64,000 nucleotides of DNA from a virus. Shown piece by piece: positions 35,332 to 43,926 of the stretch. The notes beneath the pieces were generated by a model. That model made no database searches. It was not told the DNA's origin and saw only the letters and a program-made list of their open reading frames with translations. The stretch covers positions 1-64,000 of the IMG/VR virus record IMGVR_UViG_3300048625_000156; one strand, 5' to 3'. Both the position numbers and the translations under genes were made by a program. Numbering within the stretch: the first letter of the stretch is position 1; each line of letters opens with the position of its first letter.

Positions 35332-36331
35332 TTACCTTAGCCTCAATAGCTTCCTGAAGATCTAGGTCTTCTCTTACACGATTGACAAATGCATCTCTAC
35401 CCTGGACCTTAGAACCATCAGGAAGGATGTACCAGGCTCCTGTACGCTCTACAATGCCCATCATCTCTGCAGTGTCAACCAAGTCTCCAATGCTGTCAAT
35501 GCCCACCATAGGACCTCTGAAGTAGAAGTCATACTCTCCACTCTGGAAGCCAGGAGAGGTCTTTGAGAACTGAACTTCCCAACGAACCTTACGTCCTACT
35601 TTCTCTTCAATGAGCTTATCGCCCACCGCAATCTTGCCTTTGATAGCCTGATTGTCTGACTCAGATGAGAAAAGTTTAATAACAGTTGAGCTATAGAACT
35701 TAGTCGCTTGACCACCCGAAGGCTGCTGACTTGTATACATAGCACTAATATTATTACGAGATTGACTAATGAGTACAAGCATCGTAGGCTTGACTTTATT
35801 ATTGGCATAGTTGAGCATCTTCCATGCGTTACTAAAGTCTCTAGACTCTGCTCCAATCTGCTTGGTGTTTTCAAGTTCTTTGAGTTCATCTGTACCCTTT
35901 TCAAAATAGATTGCTGGCAGTAGTGATGTGATTGAGTCAATGGCGATCAGGTCTACCCCTGCATTCATTAGGGCTGTACCAACGTCTACCATCTCGTTGA
36001 TTGTACGAGCCTGAGATACGATTAGCTGGTCTGTATTTACTCCAAGAGCCTTAGCCCAGTCTTCAGAATAAGACATCTCAGCATCGATCCATGCACATAG
36101 CTTCCCCTCTTCCTGGGCTTTAGCGACCATCTGAAGGCATAGAGATGACTTAGCTGATGACTTACTGCCCCAGATTAGGATTTGGCGACCATAAGGAAGA
36201 CCACCCAGCAATGCACGGTTCATGCCATGACTAGGAGTCTTCTGGAATGTGGTTGTGAATCCCACTCCGTTAGATAGACGCTTACGAATTTTTGGATCTA
36301 GCAAAGCTAGAGCTTCTTCCATAGTTGTCAT
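35318..36331 (-). CDS. recA: RecA-like recombinase, 337 aa
   Basis: Core RecA order is clear: GLPYGRQILIWGSKSSAKSS (P-loop), CAWIDAEMSYSEDWAKALGV, VDLIAIDSITSLLPAI (Walker B) and VLISQSRNNISAMY, where RecA has QIR. The P-loop reads GSKSSAKSS in place of the usual GPESSGKTT; G-to-A before the Lys is unusual. The C-terminal domain is shorter and different from bacterial RecA. It should load on ssDNA and drive strand exchange in phage replication. Confidence 0.86.
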   Translation of the reverse strand: MTTMEEALALLDPKIRKRLSNGVGFTTTFQKTPSHGMNRALLGGLPYGRQILIWGSKSSAKSSLCLQMVAKAQEEGKLCAWIDAEMSYSEDWAKALGVNTDQLIVSQARTINEMVDVGTALMNAGVDLIAIDSITSLLPAIYFEKGTDELKELENTKQIGAESRDFSNAWKMLNYANNKVKPTMLVLISQSRNNISAMYTSQQPSGGQATKFYSSTVIKLFSSESDNQAIKGKIAVGDKLIEEKVGRKVRWEVQFSKTSPGFQSGEYDFYFRGPMVGIDSIGDLVDTAEMMGIVERTGAWYILPDGSKVQGRDAFVNRVREDLDLQEAIEAKVNGEV

Positions 36332-36555
36332 TATTCCACCAGCCCATTAATCTTTGCAGGGTTGAAACCTGACCACCAGTCGTCTCCTGCGTTCACCACA
36401 GGCATTGCCTTAAAGCCCTTGTTGACTAGCATCTCAAATGCCTCTAGGTCTACGGTAACATCTACTGTGCTGTACGGCACGTTGATCTTATCTAGGCTTC
36501 TTTTGGTTGCATCACACTGTACGCATGATGGCTTTGTATATACGATTACATCCAT
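36331..36555 (-). CDS. nrdH: NrdH-like glutaredoxin, 74 aa
   Basis: MDVIVYTKPSCVQCDATKRS has the CVQC active site typical of NrdH, and KAMPVVNAGDDWWSGFNPAK carries the cis-Pro and the WSGF segment that marks NrdH. It reduces class Ib RNR using thioredoxin reductase. It is separated from nrdIEF by about 6 kb but its stop and start overlap those of its neighbours. Confidence 0.9.
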   Translation of the reverse strand: MDVIVYTKPSCVQCDATKRSLDKINVPYSTVDVTVDLEAFEMLVNKGFKAMPVVNAGDDWWSGFNPAKINGLVE

Positions 36556-36902
36556 TAGAACTTTACCCCATGCTTCTGTGCTCGTAGCTTGTTTACACTG
36601 GTCTTGTTTTCAAATGCGTAGTCAAGGGATACATGCGTATATCCATGCTCTACTAGACCTGCATACAGATCGAAGGTGCGGATAAGGATGTCTGCCATTT
36701 CATCTGCTACCGCTTCTGGTCCGTGAGACTTACGAATAGCCTCCATAACCTCCGTAGCCTCTGATACAATCATCATCAACTGCTTGGTCATAAAGATATC
36801 TGTTTGTTCCTGTGTGGCATCCTGGATTACATCCCAGAACCCTTTTTCTACTGCTAGTTCATGCAACTCAGTTGCAATATCGTCAAATGTTAAATTAGAC
36901 AT
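36555..36902 (-). CDS. MazG-like nucleotide pyrophosphohydrolase, 115 aa
   Basis: MIVSEATEVMEAIRKSHG and EAVADEMADILIRTFDLYAG give the E-x2-E ... E-x2-D motif of all-alpha NTP pyrophosphohydrolases (MazG / dUTPase-like). Such enzymes clean up unusual nucleotides or lower alarmone levels. It lies between nrdH and dnaE, in line with dNTP control. Confidence 0.78.
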   Translation of the reverse strand: MSNLTFDDIATELHELAVEKGFWDVIQDATQEQTDIFMTKQLMMIVSEATEVMEAIRKSHGPEAVADEMADILIRTFDLYAGLVEHGYTHVSLDYAFENKTSVNKLRAQKHGVKF

Positions 36903-39900
36903 TGTTTACATCCTCCATAATTGTTGTTCCATCTTTAGTTTTACCCAAAGAGAATTTGTATACGTTACCCTCATCGATCTTCATGTATGCCTTGGCATAC
37001 GCTGTAGGGAATACTGTAACGCTGTGTAGCTCTCGGCTGGCATCTGCCAGAACTAGAGAAGCCATCTTCTTTCCAGCCTTGGTTACTCGTGACTTGAATG
37101 AGACTACAAACAGTTCATCCTCTTTATACGGTAACTGTCGGAAACCTAGAATCTTTGTTAGACCATTCTGTGCTGTTTTGAGTTCATCGACAGGGATAGC
37201 CTCTGTGACACGGTTATCGCTAGCCAGGATAAGATAAGTCTTTCCTGCTTCAACCTTAGACTGTTCTTCGTCAAAGATGCCAACACTGCCAGTCTTGTCT
37301 AGAATCTCTACACGAGACCAGCCCTTGCCACGCTTAATAGTTTTAACCATTCCCATAACAAGGTACGCACCCTTTTCCTCATACTCTTCAATGTCATTAA
37401 TAAACGCATAGTAGTGCTGTGGAATGGATACGTTGAACTCTGGTAGGTTCAAGTACTCGTATAGGTTCTCTTTAATCTCGTCATCATTGCGAGGATTATC
37501 AGGGAACGTTGCTGCTCCGATGAGTCGTAGTGCTGACAATGCACGAGAGTTAACTCCGTTACCCTTGCCAAATGTGAACTCTTCCAGTTCCTTGAATGAT
37601 GCAAAGGGACGTGCTGCAATGTATTTCTCAGCAATGTTATCACTAATAAACTTAATAGCAGTTAGTCCGAATCGAATACCCTTGCCCTCAATCTTGAAGT
37701 CAGCATCAGAGTCGTTGATATGTGGAAGCTTTACAGGAATGCCCATACGCTTTGCCTCAATCAGGTACTCTGTACGAGCATCCTTGTCGCTCTCGTTCTT
37801 GAGCAGAGCAAACATGAACTCTAGTGGGTGGTGATACTTCAACCATGCTGTCCAATATGATAGAGTTGAGTATGCGACAGCGTGAGACTTGTTGAACGAG
37901 TACCCTGCGTGAGCCTCAAAGTCATGCCACAGCTCTTCAGCCTGTTCTGCACGGATGTGCTTAGAAGCACCACTGACGAATCGTTCCTTGAACACGTCGA
38001 ACTCACGAGCGTCTTTCTTCTTACCAATGATCTTACGAACCTTGTCAGCCTCTGCCATCGTCATACCGCCAAGTTCTGTACAGGCAAGCATAACCTGCTC
38101 TTGGTACAGAACACAGCCGTAGGTGTCCTGTGTAAAGGACTTCATCAGCTGGTGGTGGTAAGACACGTTCTGCTTACCGTGCTTACGAGCAATGTAGTCC
38201 TTACCGATGGTGTTCATCGCACCTGGACGGACAAGAGCGTTAGATGCAGCAAGCTCATTGAAGTTCTTGACACCCATCTTGACTAGCAGGTTGGTGTAAG
38301 GTGTGGCTTCACACTGGAAGACACCCTTGGTGTATCCCTCAGAAAGCATCTTGTAGACGTTGGCATCCTCCATGTTGATGTCATGCAGGTCAATGTCTGT
38401 TCCAGAACGTTCTTCAATAATCTTGAGAGTGTCCTGAATAACAGATAGGGTCTTCAGACCCAGAGCATCAATCTTAATAAGACCAATACGCTCTGCTTCA
38501 CCCATGTCCACAGCAACCACAGGAATGCGTTCCTTGGTTCCAGGTGCTACACGAGTCTCCATTGGAGCAAACTTGAAGATAGGCTCCTTGGCAGTTACAA
38601 CACCAGCAGCGTGGATACCAGTACCACGGATACGTCCACGAAGCTTCTCACCGTAGACCTCTACCTCTGGGTACTTCTCACGGAACTCTGCAGTCTGCTT
38701 AGAGTTGCAGTAGTCGTCCCAGTCGTCCACAAGCTTAAGTACCTTGTTAACGTCAGGCAGTGGGATGTTTAGTACACGAGCAATGTCTCGCACCATACCC
38801 TTACCCTTGAATTCCAAGAACGTAGCAATGGAAGCAACGTGACGGTACTGGCGAACCAAATAGTCCTTTACTTCTTCTCGGCGTGAGTCCTGGATGTCTG
38901 TATCGATATCTGGGAAGTCGTTACGCTCTGGGTTGATGAATCGGAAGAACAGAAGACCGTGGACAATCGGATCGATGTCTGTAATCTCTAGTGCGTAGCA
39001 GAGCAGTGAACCTGCAGCAGAACCACGACCAGGACCAACCATAATGTCTTCTTTCTTAGCCCATGCAATCATAGAACGCACAACTAGGAAGTAAGGACCA
39101 AAGTTCTTATCCTTAATAATCTTTAGTTCCACATCAAGACGGTCAAGGTATTCCTGGTTCTTGTCCAGACCCTTAGCTTTGAGACCAGCCATAGCAAGTT
39201 CTTTTAGTTCCTTGTCTGGGTTCTGGTACTGTACAGGAAGCAGGTCAGCGTGGTCCTGAATGTTGTAGTCTTCAATCTTTGCTACGATGTCAAGGGTTGC
39301 CTGATACATATCTTCACGGTCAATTCCCTGTGCTTTCATAGCGTTACGCATCTCTTCGTCCGACAGCAAGTGAATGTCAAACTTGTTGAATGACATCTGA
39401 CGGTCTGCACCGTATAGGTAGTCTAGACGTTCCATTAGTGTGTCGTACTTGGTTGACTCCTGATAGGTTACATCCTTCTCAGTCTTGTTAGCATAAGAGT
39501 TGAGGATAAGCTTTAGTTCCTGAATCTCTTTCTGAGAGGTGTCTGCGTGGTGGCAGTCTGGAGTTACTACTGGAGTTACCCCGAATTCATCAGCAAGATC
39601 AAGAAGCATCTTGTTAATCTCTGCTGGGTTGTGAGGCATGACCTCAATGTAGTAGTCGTCTCCAAAGGTCTTCTTTGCCCACTGGATGTGCTCCTTGGCT
39701 ACTGCCAGGTTGTCTGCTTCGATAGCCTTGCATAGGAATCCTGACAAGCAACCAGAGGTTACAATGAGACCCTCTTTGTACTGCTCTAGAACTTCCCAGT
39801 CCATGCGAGGCTTCTTGTAGAAACCCTCAGTCCAGCCAATCTCGTTTAGCTTGTTAAGGTTCTCAAGACCCTTGGCATCCTTAGCGAGGATAACTAGGTG

Positions 39901-40170
39901 GTTGTAGTTAAGGTTAAGTAGGTCAGTCTTGTCCTTTTCTTCGTGGTCAAAACGATCTTTACAGATGTACCCCTCAACACCAAGAATTGGTTTGATACCT
40001 GCCTCTTTGGCAGCACGATACATTTCACGGTGACCAGATAGAGATCCGTGGTCAGTGATTGCAATTGCTGGCATTCCCAGCTCTACGGCACGGTCCACAT
40101 ATTCTTGTGGTGTTGCAATTCCGTCAAATAGCGAGTAGTGTGTGTGGACGTGAAGACCAGCGTAACTCAT
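36895..40170 (-). CDS. dnaE: DNA polymerase III alpha subunit (DnaE type), 1091 aa
   Basis: MSYAGLHVHTHYSLFDGIAT begins the PHP domain (HxH), with ITDHGSLSGHREM and later His/Asp metal ligands kept. The polymerase core has PGRGSAAGSLLCY, FPDIDTDIQDSRR (two catalytic Asp) and LIKIDALGLKTLS (third Asp). Then come the fingers and HhH region, and an OB domain (YLVMGMVKTIKRGKG ... GSVGIFDEEQSKVE). It is a complete family C replicase, close in length to bacterial DnaE. Intact PHP ligands suggest built-in proofreading. It implies use of the host clamp. Confidence 0.93.
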   Translation of the reverse strand: MSYAGLHVHTHYSLFDGIATPQEYVDRAVELGMPAIAITDHGSLSGHREMYRAAKEAGIKPILGVEGYICKDRFDHEEKDKTDLLNLNYNHLVILAKDAKGLENLNKLNEIGWTEGFYKKPRMDWEVLEQYKEGLIVTSGCLSGFLCKAIEADNLAVAKEHIQWAKKTFGDDYYIEVMPHNPAEINKMLLDLADEFGVTPVVTPDCHHADTSQKEIQELKLILNSYANKTEKDVTYQESTKYDTLMERLDYLYGADRQMSFNKFDIHLLSDEEMRNAMKAQGIDREDMYQATLDIVAKIEDYNIQDHADLLPVQYQNPDKELKELAMAGLKAKGLDKNQEYLDRLDVELKIIKDKNFGPYFLVVRSMIAWAKKEDIMVGPGRGSAAGSLLCYALEITDIDPIVHGLLFFRFINPERNDFPDIDTDIQDSRREEVKDYLVRQYRHVASIATFLEFKGKGMVRDIARVLNIPLPDVNKVLKLVDDWDDYCNSKQTAEFREKYPEVEVYGEKLRGRIRGTGIHAAGVVTAKEPIFKFAPMETRVAPGTKERIPVVAVDMGEAERIGLIKIDALGLKTLSVIQDTLKIIEERSGTDIDLHDINMEDANVYKMLSEGYTKGVFQCEATPYTNLLVKMGVKNFNELAASNALVRPGAMNTIGKDYIARKHGKQNVSYHHQLMKSFTQDTYGCVLYQEQVMLACTELGGMTMAEADKVRKIIGKKKDAREFDVFKERFVSGASKHIRAEQAEELWHDFEAHAGYSFNKSHAVAYSTLSYWTAWLKYHHPLEFMFALLKNESDKDARTEYLIEAKRMGIPVKLPHINDSDADFKIEGKGIRFGLTAIKFISDNIAEKYIAARPFASFKELEEFTFGKGNGVNSRALSALRLIGAATFPDNPRNDDEIKENLYEYLNLPEFNVSIPQHYYAFINDIEEYEEKGAYLVMGMVKTIKRGKGWSRVEILDKTGSVGIFDEEQSKVEAGKTYLILASDNRVTEAIPVDELKTAQNGLTKILGFRQLPYKEDELFVVSFKSRVTKAGKKMASLVLADASRELHSVTVFPTAYAKAYMKIDEGNVYKFSLGKTKDGTTIMEDVNNV

Positions 40171-40203
40171 TTAATTCCTTTGTTAGTAGTTTGTTGTATA
40201 TAC

Positions 40204-40232
40204 ATTATGCCACAGATATTGGTCTTTGTCAA
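40204..40232 (-). promoter_or_regulatory. sigma-70-like promoter (leftward)
   Basis: TTGACA (40232-40227), 17-bp spacer, CATAAT (40209-40204). It drives dnaE and the genes after it. Confidence 0.82.
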
Positions 40233-40250
40233 GCCTTGAAAAGTAGTAAT

Positions 40251-40276
40251 GGGGAGCAGCCGTTACGCCACTCCCC
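40251..40276 (-). terminator. terminator hairpin
   Basis: GGGGAG paired with CTCCCC around a 14-base loop, after the SSB-like gene and before the dnaE promoter; leftward tail ATTACTACTTTTC. Confidence 0.6.
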
Positions 40277-40291
40277 ACCACAAATTGTTTT

Positions 40292-40948
40292 CTACCAGTC
40301 GGTGTTAGACGAGGTGACTGAAGAGCCACCACCAAAACCGAAGTAGAAGTTTTCCTGCTCTGCGTAGGCAACTTCACGAACAACCTTTTCAAGGTCAAAC
40401 GCTTCTACCTCTCCCCAGGCATATGGCTCTGTGTCAGGCTTGGTAGGAAGCAAGGTGTAGCTGGTTTCAGTTCCCTGACCATTACGCTTGATCTTCCATT
40501 CAAGGTTTGAGATTGAGCCAGTCTCAAGTGCGTATTCACGGATAGTGTTGAACGCTGACTGCTTTGAGATACCCTGTGACCATACGGCTACATAAGGGTC
40601 TTCTGTGCCATCGTCAATAATGACGTTGCAGTAGAAGCGGAGACGTGAACGCCATCCAGACTTTGGCTCCTTACGAGCCATCTCACAACCGTAGCAACGA
40701 CCCTCTGAGTCGATGGTACATGCTGCCTTGAGCTTGTAATCCTTTGGATTAGTGTGCTCTGAGATTACTACAGAAAGACCACGGTCTTCTGCATAGCTTG
40801 CTGAATCTTCGTCCAGCTCTTCGATGAATCGAATCTTTGCGGACTGACCGTCAACTAGCTTTACCCAGCGAACTTTCTGTCCATTGTTTTCGTATTTTGG
40901 CTTGTCAACAATTGCGTTGATATCTTTAAGCCCTCTGATGATACTCAT
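40292..40948 (-). CDS. putative ssDNA-binding protein, 218 aa
   Basis: The core has basic aromatic strands and a Cys pair with His before it (CTIDSEGRCYGCEMARKEPK), reminiscent of the zinc-bound OB fold of T4 gp32. The acidic/aromatic C-terminus (YAEQENFYFGFGGGSSVTSS, then NTDW) resembles the protein-docking tail of SSBs. Placed between primase and dnaE, an SSB is the missing replisome part. The call rests on layout and context. Confidence 0.6.
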   Translation of the reverse strand: MSIIRGLKDINAIVDKPKYENNGQKVRWVKLVDGQSAKIRFIEELDEDSASYAEDRGLSVVISEHTNPKDYKLKAACTIDSEGRCYGCEMARKEPKSGWRSRLRFYCNVIIDDGTEDPYVAVWSQGISKQSAFNTIREYALETGSISNLEWKIKRNGQGTETSYTLLPTKPDTEPYAWGEVEAFDLEKVVREVAYAEQENFYFGFGGGSSVTSSNTDW

Positions 40949-40975
40949 ATATGTTTCTCCTAATTGGTTGGATTT

Positions 40976-41920
40976 CTATTGTAGCATAGAGACTATGGTT
41001 TTGTCAAATGTTTCATCAAGATTTTTTATATCTTCATTTGACATGTCGCCAATGTCTTTATACTTTTTATCTAGTGTTACTACGGTTACACGGTTGCCAA
41101 GCTTTTCAATTAGCTTAGACTTCATGTTACCGCCAGCTTCATCGTTATCAGCAATGACGATGATGTCATTGAAATACTTCTGAAGAAGTTCTATTTGGAT
41201 CTTAGAGACGTTTGCCCCTAGCGTAGCTACCGCAGGAAAACCGCATTGGTCAAGTCGAATAGCATCAAATGATGACTCAACTACATAGACTTTCCCTGCA
41301 GCTTTTACACGATGGAGATTAAAAAGAACCTTGCTCTTGGGCAGTCCAGGAGTGTTCTTGAACTCCTTGCCCTCTACAGAGCGTCCTACGAAACCGATGT
41401 CGATACCATCTGGAGATGCTACAGGAATAGTCACCATGTCTTGCTTCTCTGAAAAGCCTAGGTTAAACTTCTTTATAGATGCTTCTGTAATTAGTCTACC
41501 ATTGTAGTATCGCATAGCACGAGGAGACTCCAATGCTTGCTGGTTTAATCTTTTAATCTGGATCTCGTCATATGGAACGTAGTCTGGTTTTTGAACGAGC
41601 TTCTGATTAACCTGGTCTTCAATATTGGATGGAACGCTCTTGGAGTTGATGTACCGTGCTGATTCGAAGTATGTGCGACCAGAGGTGTGCATAATAAGTT
41701 CGGTCAGGTCACAGACATGCTGGCAAGAAAAGCAGAAAAAGAAACCAGACACCTTGTCTACTTCACCTGCTGGTGAACGGTGGTTGTTGTGAAAAGGACA
41801 GAAAATAATGTAATCAGAATCTACTTCTGATTCAATTGAGATTCCTGATCCTGTAATGACTCGCTTGATTTGCTCTGGGGTGTACCCAGAACCTCTGTTC
41901 CGTCTATTCCGATTATCCAT
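40976..41920 (-). CDS. dnaG: DnaG-type primase, 314 aa
   Basis: The zinc finger is YIIFCPFHNNHRSPAGEVDK with FFFCFSCQHVCDL (CHC2 type); the TOPRIM part is VYVVESSFDAIRLDQCGFPA and IIVIADNDEAGGN. It lacks the helicase-binding C-terminal domain, so it is short for DnaG but typical of phage primases. Its first 100 bases overlap the end of the gene before it in another frame. A promoter within that gene (TTGACA, 18 bp, TACAAT near 42000) may drive it. Confidence 0.88.
   Translation of the reverse strand: MDNRNRRNRGSGYTPEQIKRVITGSGISIESEVDSDYIIFCPFHNNHRSPAGEVDKVSGFFFCFSCQHVCDLTELIMHTSGRTYFESARYINSKSVPSNIEDQVNQKLVQKPDYVPYDEIQIKRLNQQALESPRAMRYYNGRLITEASIKKFNLGFSEKQDMVTIPVASPDGIDIGFVGRSVEGKEFKNTPGLPKSKVLFNLHRVKAAGKVYVVESSFDAIRLDQCGFPAVATLGANVSKIQIELLQKYFNDIIVIADNDEAGGNMKSKLIEKLGNRVTVVTLDKKYKDIGDMSNEDIKNLDETFDKTIVSMLQ
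40978..41007 (-). promoter_or_regulatory. sigma-70-like promoter (leftward)
   Basis: TTGACA (41007-41002), 18-bp spacer, TACAAT (40983-40978), overlapping the end of the primase gene; drives the SSB-like gene. Confidence 0.78.
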
Positions 41921-42165
41921 TCGCTCTTCCTTGTTCCTACATATGTTCCATATATTGATAGTAAAAAATTAAAATTTTCTTTTGCCTCGTTATATTGTAT
42001 CGTAAAGTCTGGGTCTATGTCAAGCCTTTGGGCATATCCATTTAGTTTCATTTCGATTCTAAGGAGGCGAATGTATTCCTGCTTTAACCTAGGAATAGCA
42101 GCTTCGTCGTGGATAGACCCATCAAGTTTAAATATCTTGATAGGCTTGTGATGTATATACTTCAT
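41821..42165 (-). CDS. hypothetical protein, 114 aa, leaderless
   Basis: MKYIHHKPIKIFKLDGSIHD opens a charged helical protein (LKQEYIRLLRIEMKLNG) whose last third is Ser/Gln-rich and overlaps the primase start by 100 bases. TATAAT (42177-42172) ends six bases before the ATG, predicting a leaderless message. No family is recognised. Confidence 0.62.
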   Translation of the reverse strand: MKYIHHKPIKIFKLDGSIHDEAAIPRLKQEYIRLLRIEMKLNGYAQRLDIDPDFTIQYNEAKENFNFLLSIYGTYVGTRKSEWIIGIDGTEVLGTPQSKSSESLQDQESQLNQK

Positions 42166-42171
42166 ACATCA

Positions 42172-42177
42172 ATTATA
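42172..42177 (-). promoter_or_regulatory. -10 element of a leaderless gene
   Basis: TATAAT read leftward, six bases before ATG 42165. No good -35 is seen; it follows the stop of dnaB by two bases... on the opposite flank, within a 14-bp gap between genes. Confidence 0.55.
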
Positions 42178-42179
42178 GA

Positions 42180-43400
42180 CTATTTTTCTTCAAAGTCCTT
42201 GTACTTGTACCAGCCCTTGTCGAAGTCTACCTGGACCAGGAACTCGCCCATGAATCCGTTACGGTTCTTGCGGAACACGCACTCAAGGATGTCAGAGTTA
42301 GTTGCACGACCCAGGGCAAGTAGCCAGTCAGCATCGTAGGCAATCTGACGTGACCATGAGGTCTGTCCCAATGTAGGAACAGTATCTAGCTTGGTAACGT
42401 CATCTGGTGTTGCAGACGAGATGGCTACAATAGGGATCTCTTCGCTAATAGCCATAAGCTTTAGTTCACGAGAAAGGTTCTTCATGCGTACCGTTTCGTT
42501 ATCTGACTTCTGGTTAGGAGACATGAGCTGCAAGTAGTCCACAATTACGAGGTCTGGCTTGTACTGATCAATCTTACCACGGATAACAGCAGGAGTTACT
42601 TCTCCACCGTTGTCGTTTGAAATGATATGGAACTCTGGCTTACCCTCAAGTTCCTTTTTGTGCCAACGCTTAAGGTCTTCAATGTCTACCTGACCAGAAG
42701 CAAGCTTACGGTGTGACCACAATCCCTCACCCATGGTAGCAAACACACGGTTGCGAACCTCATGCTCAGACATTTCAAGTGAGATGATTAGTGGCGACTT
42801 TCCGTTCTTCCATGCCTGGACTGCTGTGTAGATTGCGAACCACGACTTACCGATACCTGGGTATGCTAGGAGAACGCCTAGCTGACCTGGAGTAATGCCA
42901 GCAGGAAGATAGTTATCAAATCCTGGGAGACCGAGCTTGATACCAATAGAGCCAAGTTCATTCTGACGAGCAAGGTTTTCAAAGTATGCAACAGCAGAAT
43001 CAATGTCAGTGGCATCAATGTCACGAATAGTGGCTGTGCTCTTCTTTAGTTCTGAAGTCTTGGTGATAAGGTCCTCTAGGGCTTTTGTCCCCTGACCAGC
43101 CTGTACTTCGGCAGCAGTAGATCGAAGTACATCCTTGAGACTATCTGTAAGGAATTCTGCCTGTAACTCTTCAAGGTGGTATTTGGTAGCACCGATGCCG
43201 TCGATAGGTGCGAAGTCTCGGAACTTGTCTACCACCAAAGATACAGGTGGAACAGTGCCATTAGTCTCAGAATAATTACGAATGAATGTCCAGATATCAT
43301 TGTGGGTTCGCAGGATATTGTCAACGTTTGCTTGTAGCAAGACGTGAACCTGCTTATCCTGTAGTACTGCTGAAATCAGCTTTGACTCTGTGTTACTCAT
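42180..43400 (-). CDS. dnaB: DnaB-type replicative helicase, 406 aa
   Basis: The RecA-like motor is clear: GQLGVLLAYPGIGKSWFAIY (Walker A), LIISLEMSEHEVRNRV, DLVIVDYLQLMSPNQKSDNE (Walker B) and VPTLGQTSWSRQIAYDADWL. The N-terminal domain is short and helical. It should unwind DNA ahead of the phage DnaE. It overlaps the gene before it by eight bases. Confidence 0.9.
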   Translation of the reverse strand: MSNTESKLISAVLQDKQVHVLLQANVDNILRTHNDIWTFIRNYSETNGTVPPVSLVVDKFRDFAPIDGIGATKYHLEELQAEFLTDSLKDVLRSTAAEVQAGQGTKALEDLITKTSELKKSTATIRDIDATDIDSAVAYFENLARQNELGSIGIKLGLPGFDNYLPAGITPGQLGVLLAYPGIGKSWFAIYTAVQAWKNGKSPLIISLEMSEHEVRNRVFATMGEGLWSHRKLASGQVDIEDLKRWHKKELEGKPEFHIISNDNGGEVTPAVIRGKIDQYKPDLVIVDYLQLMSPNQKSDNETVRMKNLSRELKLMAISEEIPIVAISSATPDDVTKLDTVPTLGQTSWSRQIAYDADWLLALGRATNSDILECVFRKNRNGFMGEFLVQVDFDKGWYKYKDFEEK

Positions 43401-43701
43401 TTAACCACTCCTTGGCTTTCGCCCTACGTTCGGCTCTCTCTTTGAGATCCTGGACGACTCTTGCTCGTCCGTCAATAATCTTGTCTGCATAATTTGCAAA
43501 CCATTTCCAGCTTGGGGATTCTGCTACTGAGAAATAGTAGTCCAGTAGCTCGTAGCACTCTGGTAGTCCATACGATTCAATAAGGGCATCTGCAGCCCAT
43601 TGTTCAACATTTAGATTTAGCGTTACTCGTTCTTCGTAATGCTTGGTGTGAAGCTTGGCATAACGACTGAGCAAAGCCATACGGTCTTTGCGTTCAGCCA
43701 T
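43393..43701 (-). CDS. hypothetical helical protein next to helicase, 102 aa
   Basis: MAERKDRMALLSRYAKLHTK leads into all-helical sequence with WKWFANYADKIIDGRARVVQ and a basic end. Position directly before dnaB and the helical, charged make-up would suit a helicase loader, but no loader motif is seen, so this is only a suggestion. Confidence 0.6.
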   Translation of the reverse strand: MAERKDRMALLSRYAKLHTKHYEERVTLNLNVEQWAADALIESYGLPECYELLDYYFSVAESPSWKWFANYADKIIDGRARVVQDLKERAERRAKAKEWLNE

Positions 43702-43910
43702 TACTTACTGTCAGCCTCGTCTTGTGATTCACGAACCTTTTCAGCAAGCTTTGCTTCTACAAATGCGTAGACACGCTCAAAGGCTTCACTGGTTGTTTCT
43801 CCGTCACGCTTAGAGTCAACGACCCCAAGATCAATTCGGAGTGACTGGAAGTTACCCAGGTTAAGCGTGTATCCAAGTGACACGTTCACTTTAGTGTTTT
43901 CGTTATCCAT
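43701..43910 (-). CDS. hypothetical protein, 69 aa
   Basis: MDNENTKVNVSLGYTLNLGN begins two strands, then LRIDLGVVDSKRDGETTSEA and a helix ending in an acidic tail. Similar small proteins with a strand-strand-helix layout are common near replication genes in phages, without an assigned role. It overlaps the next gene by one base. Confidence 0.65.
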   Translation of the reverse strand: MDNENTKVNVSLGYTLNLGNFQSLRIDLGVVDSKRDGETTSEAFERVYAFVEAKLAEKVRESQDEADSK

Positions 43911-43926
43911 ACCCTATTACTCTCTT

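Noticed and set aside
42172-42179. A full -35/-10 promoter before the gene at 42165
   Set aside because: Only the -10 is convincing; the upstream bases lie within dnaB coding sequence and do not match a -35.
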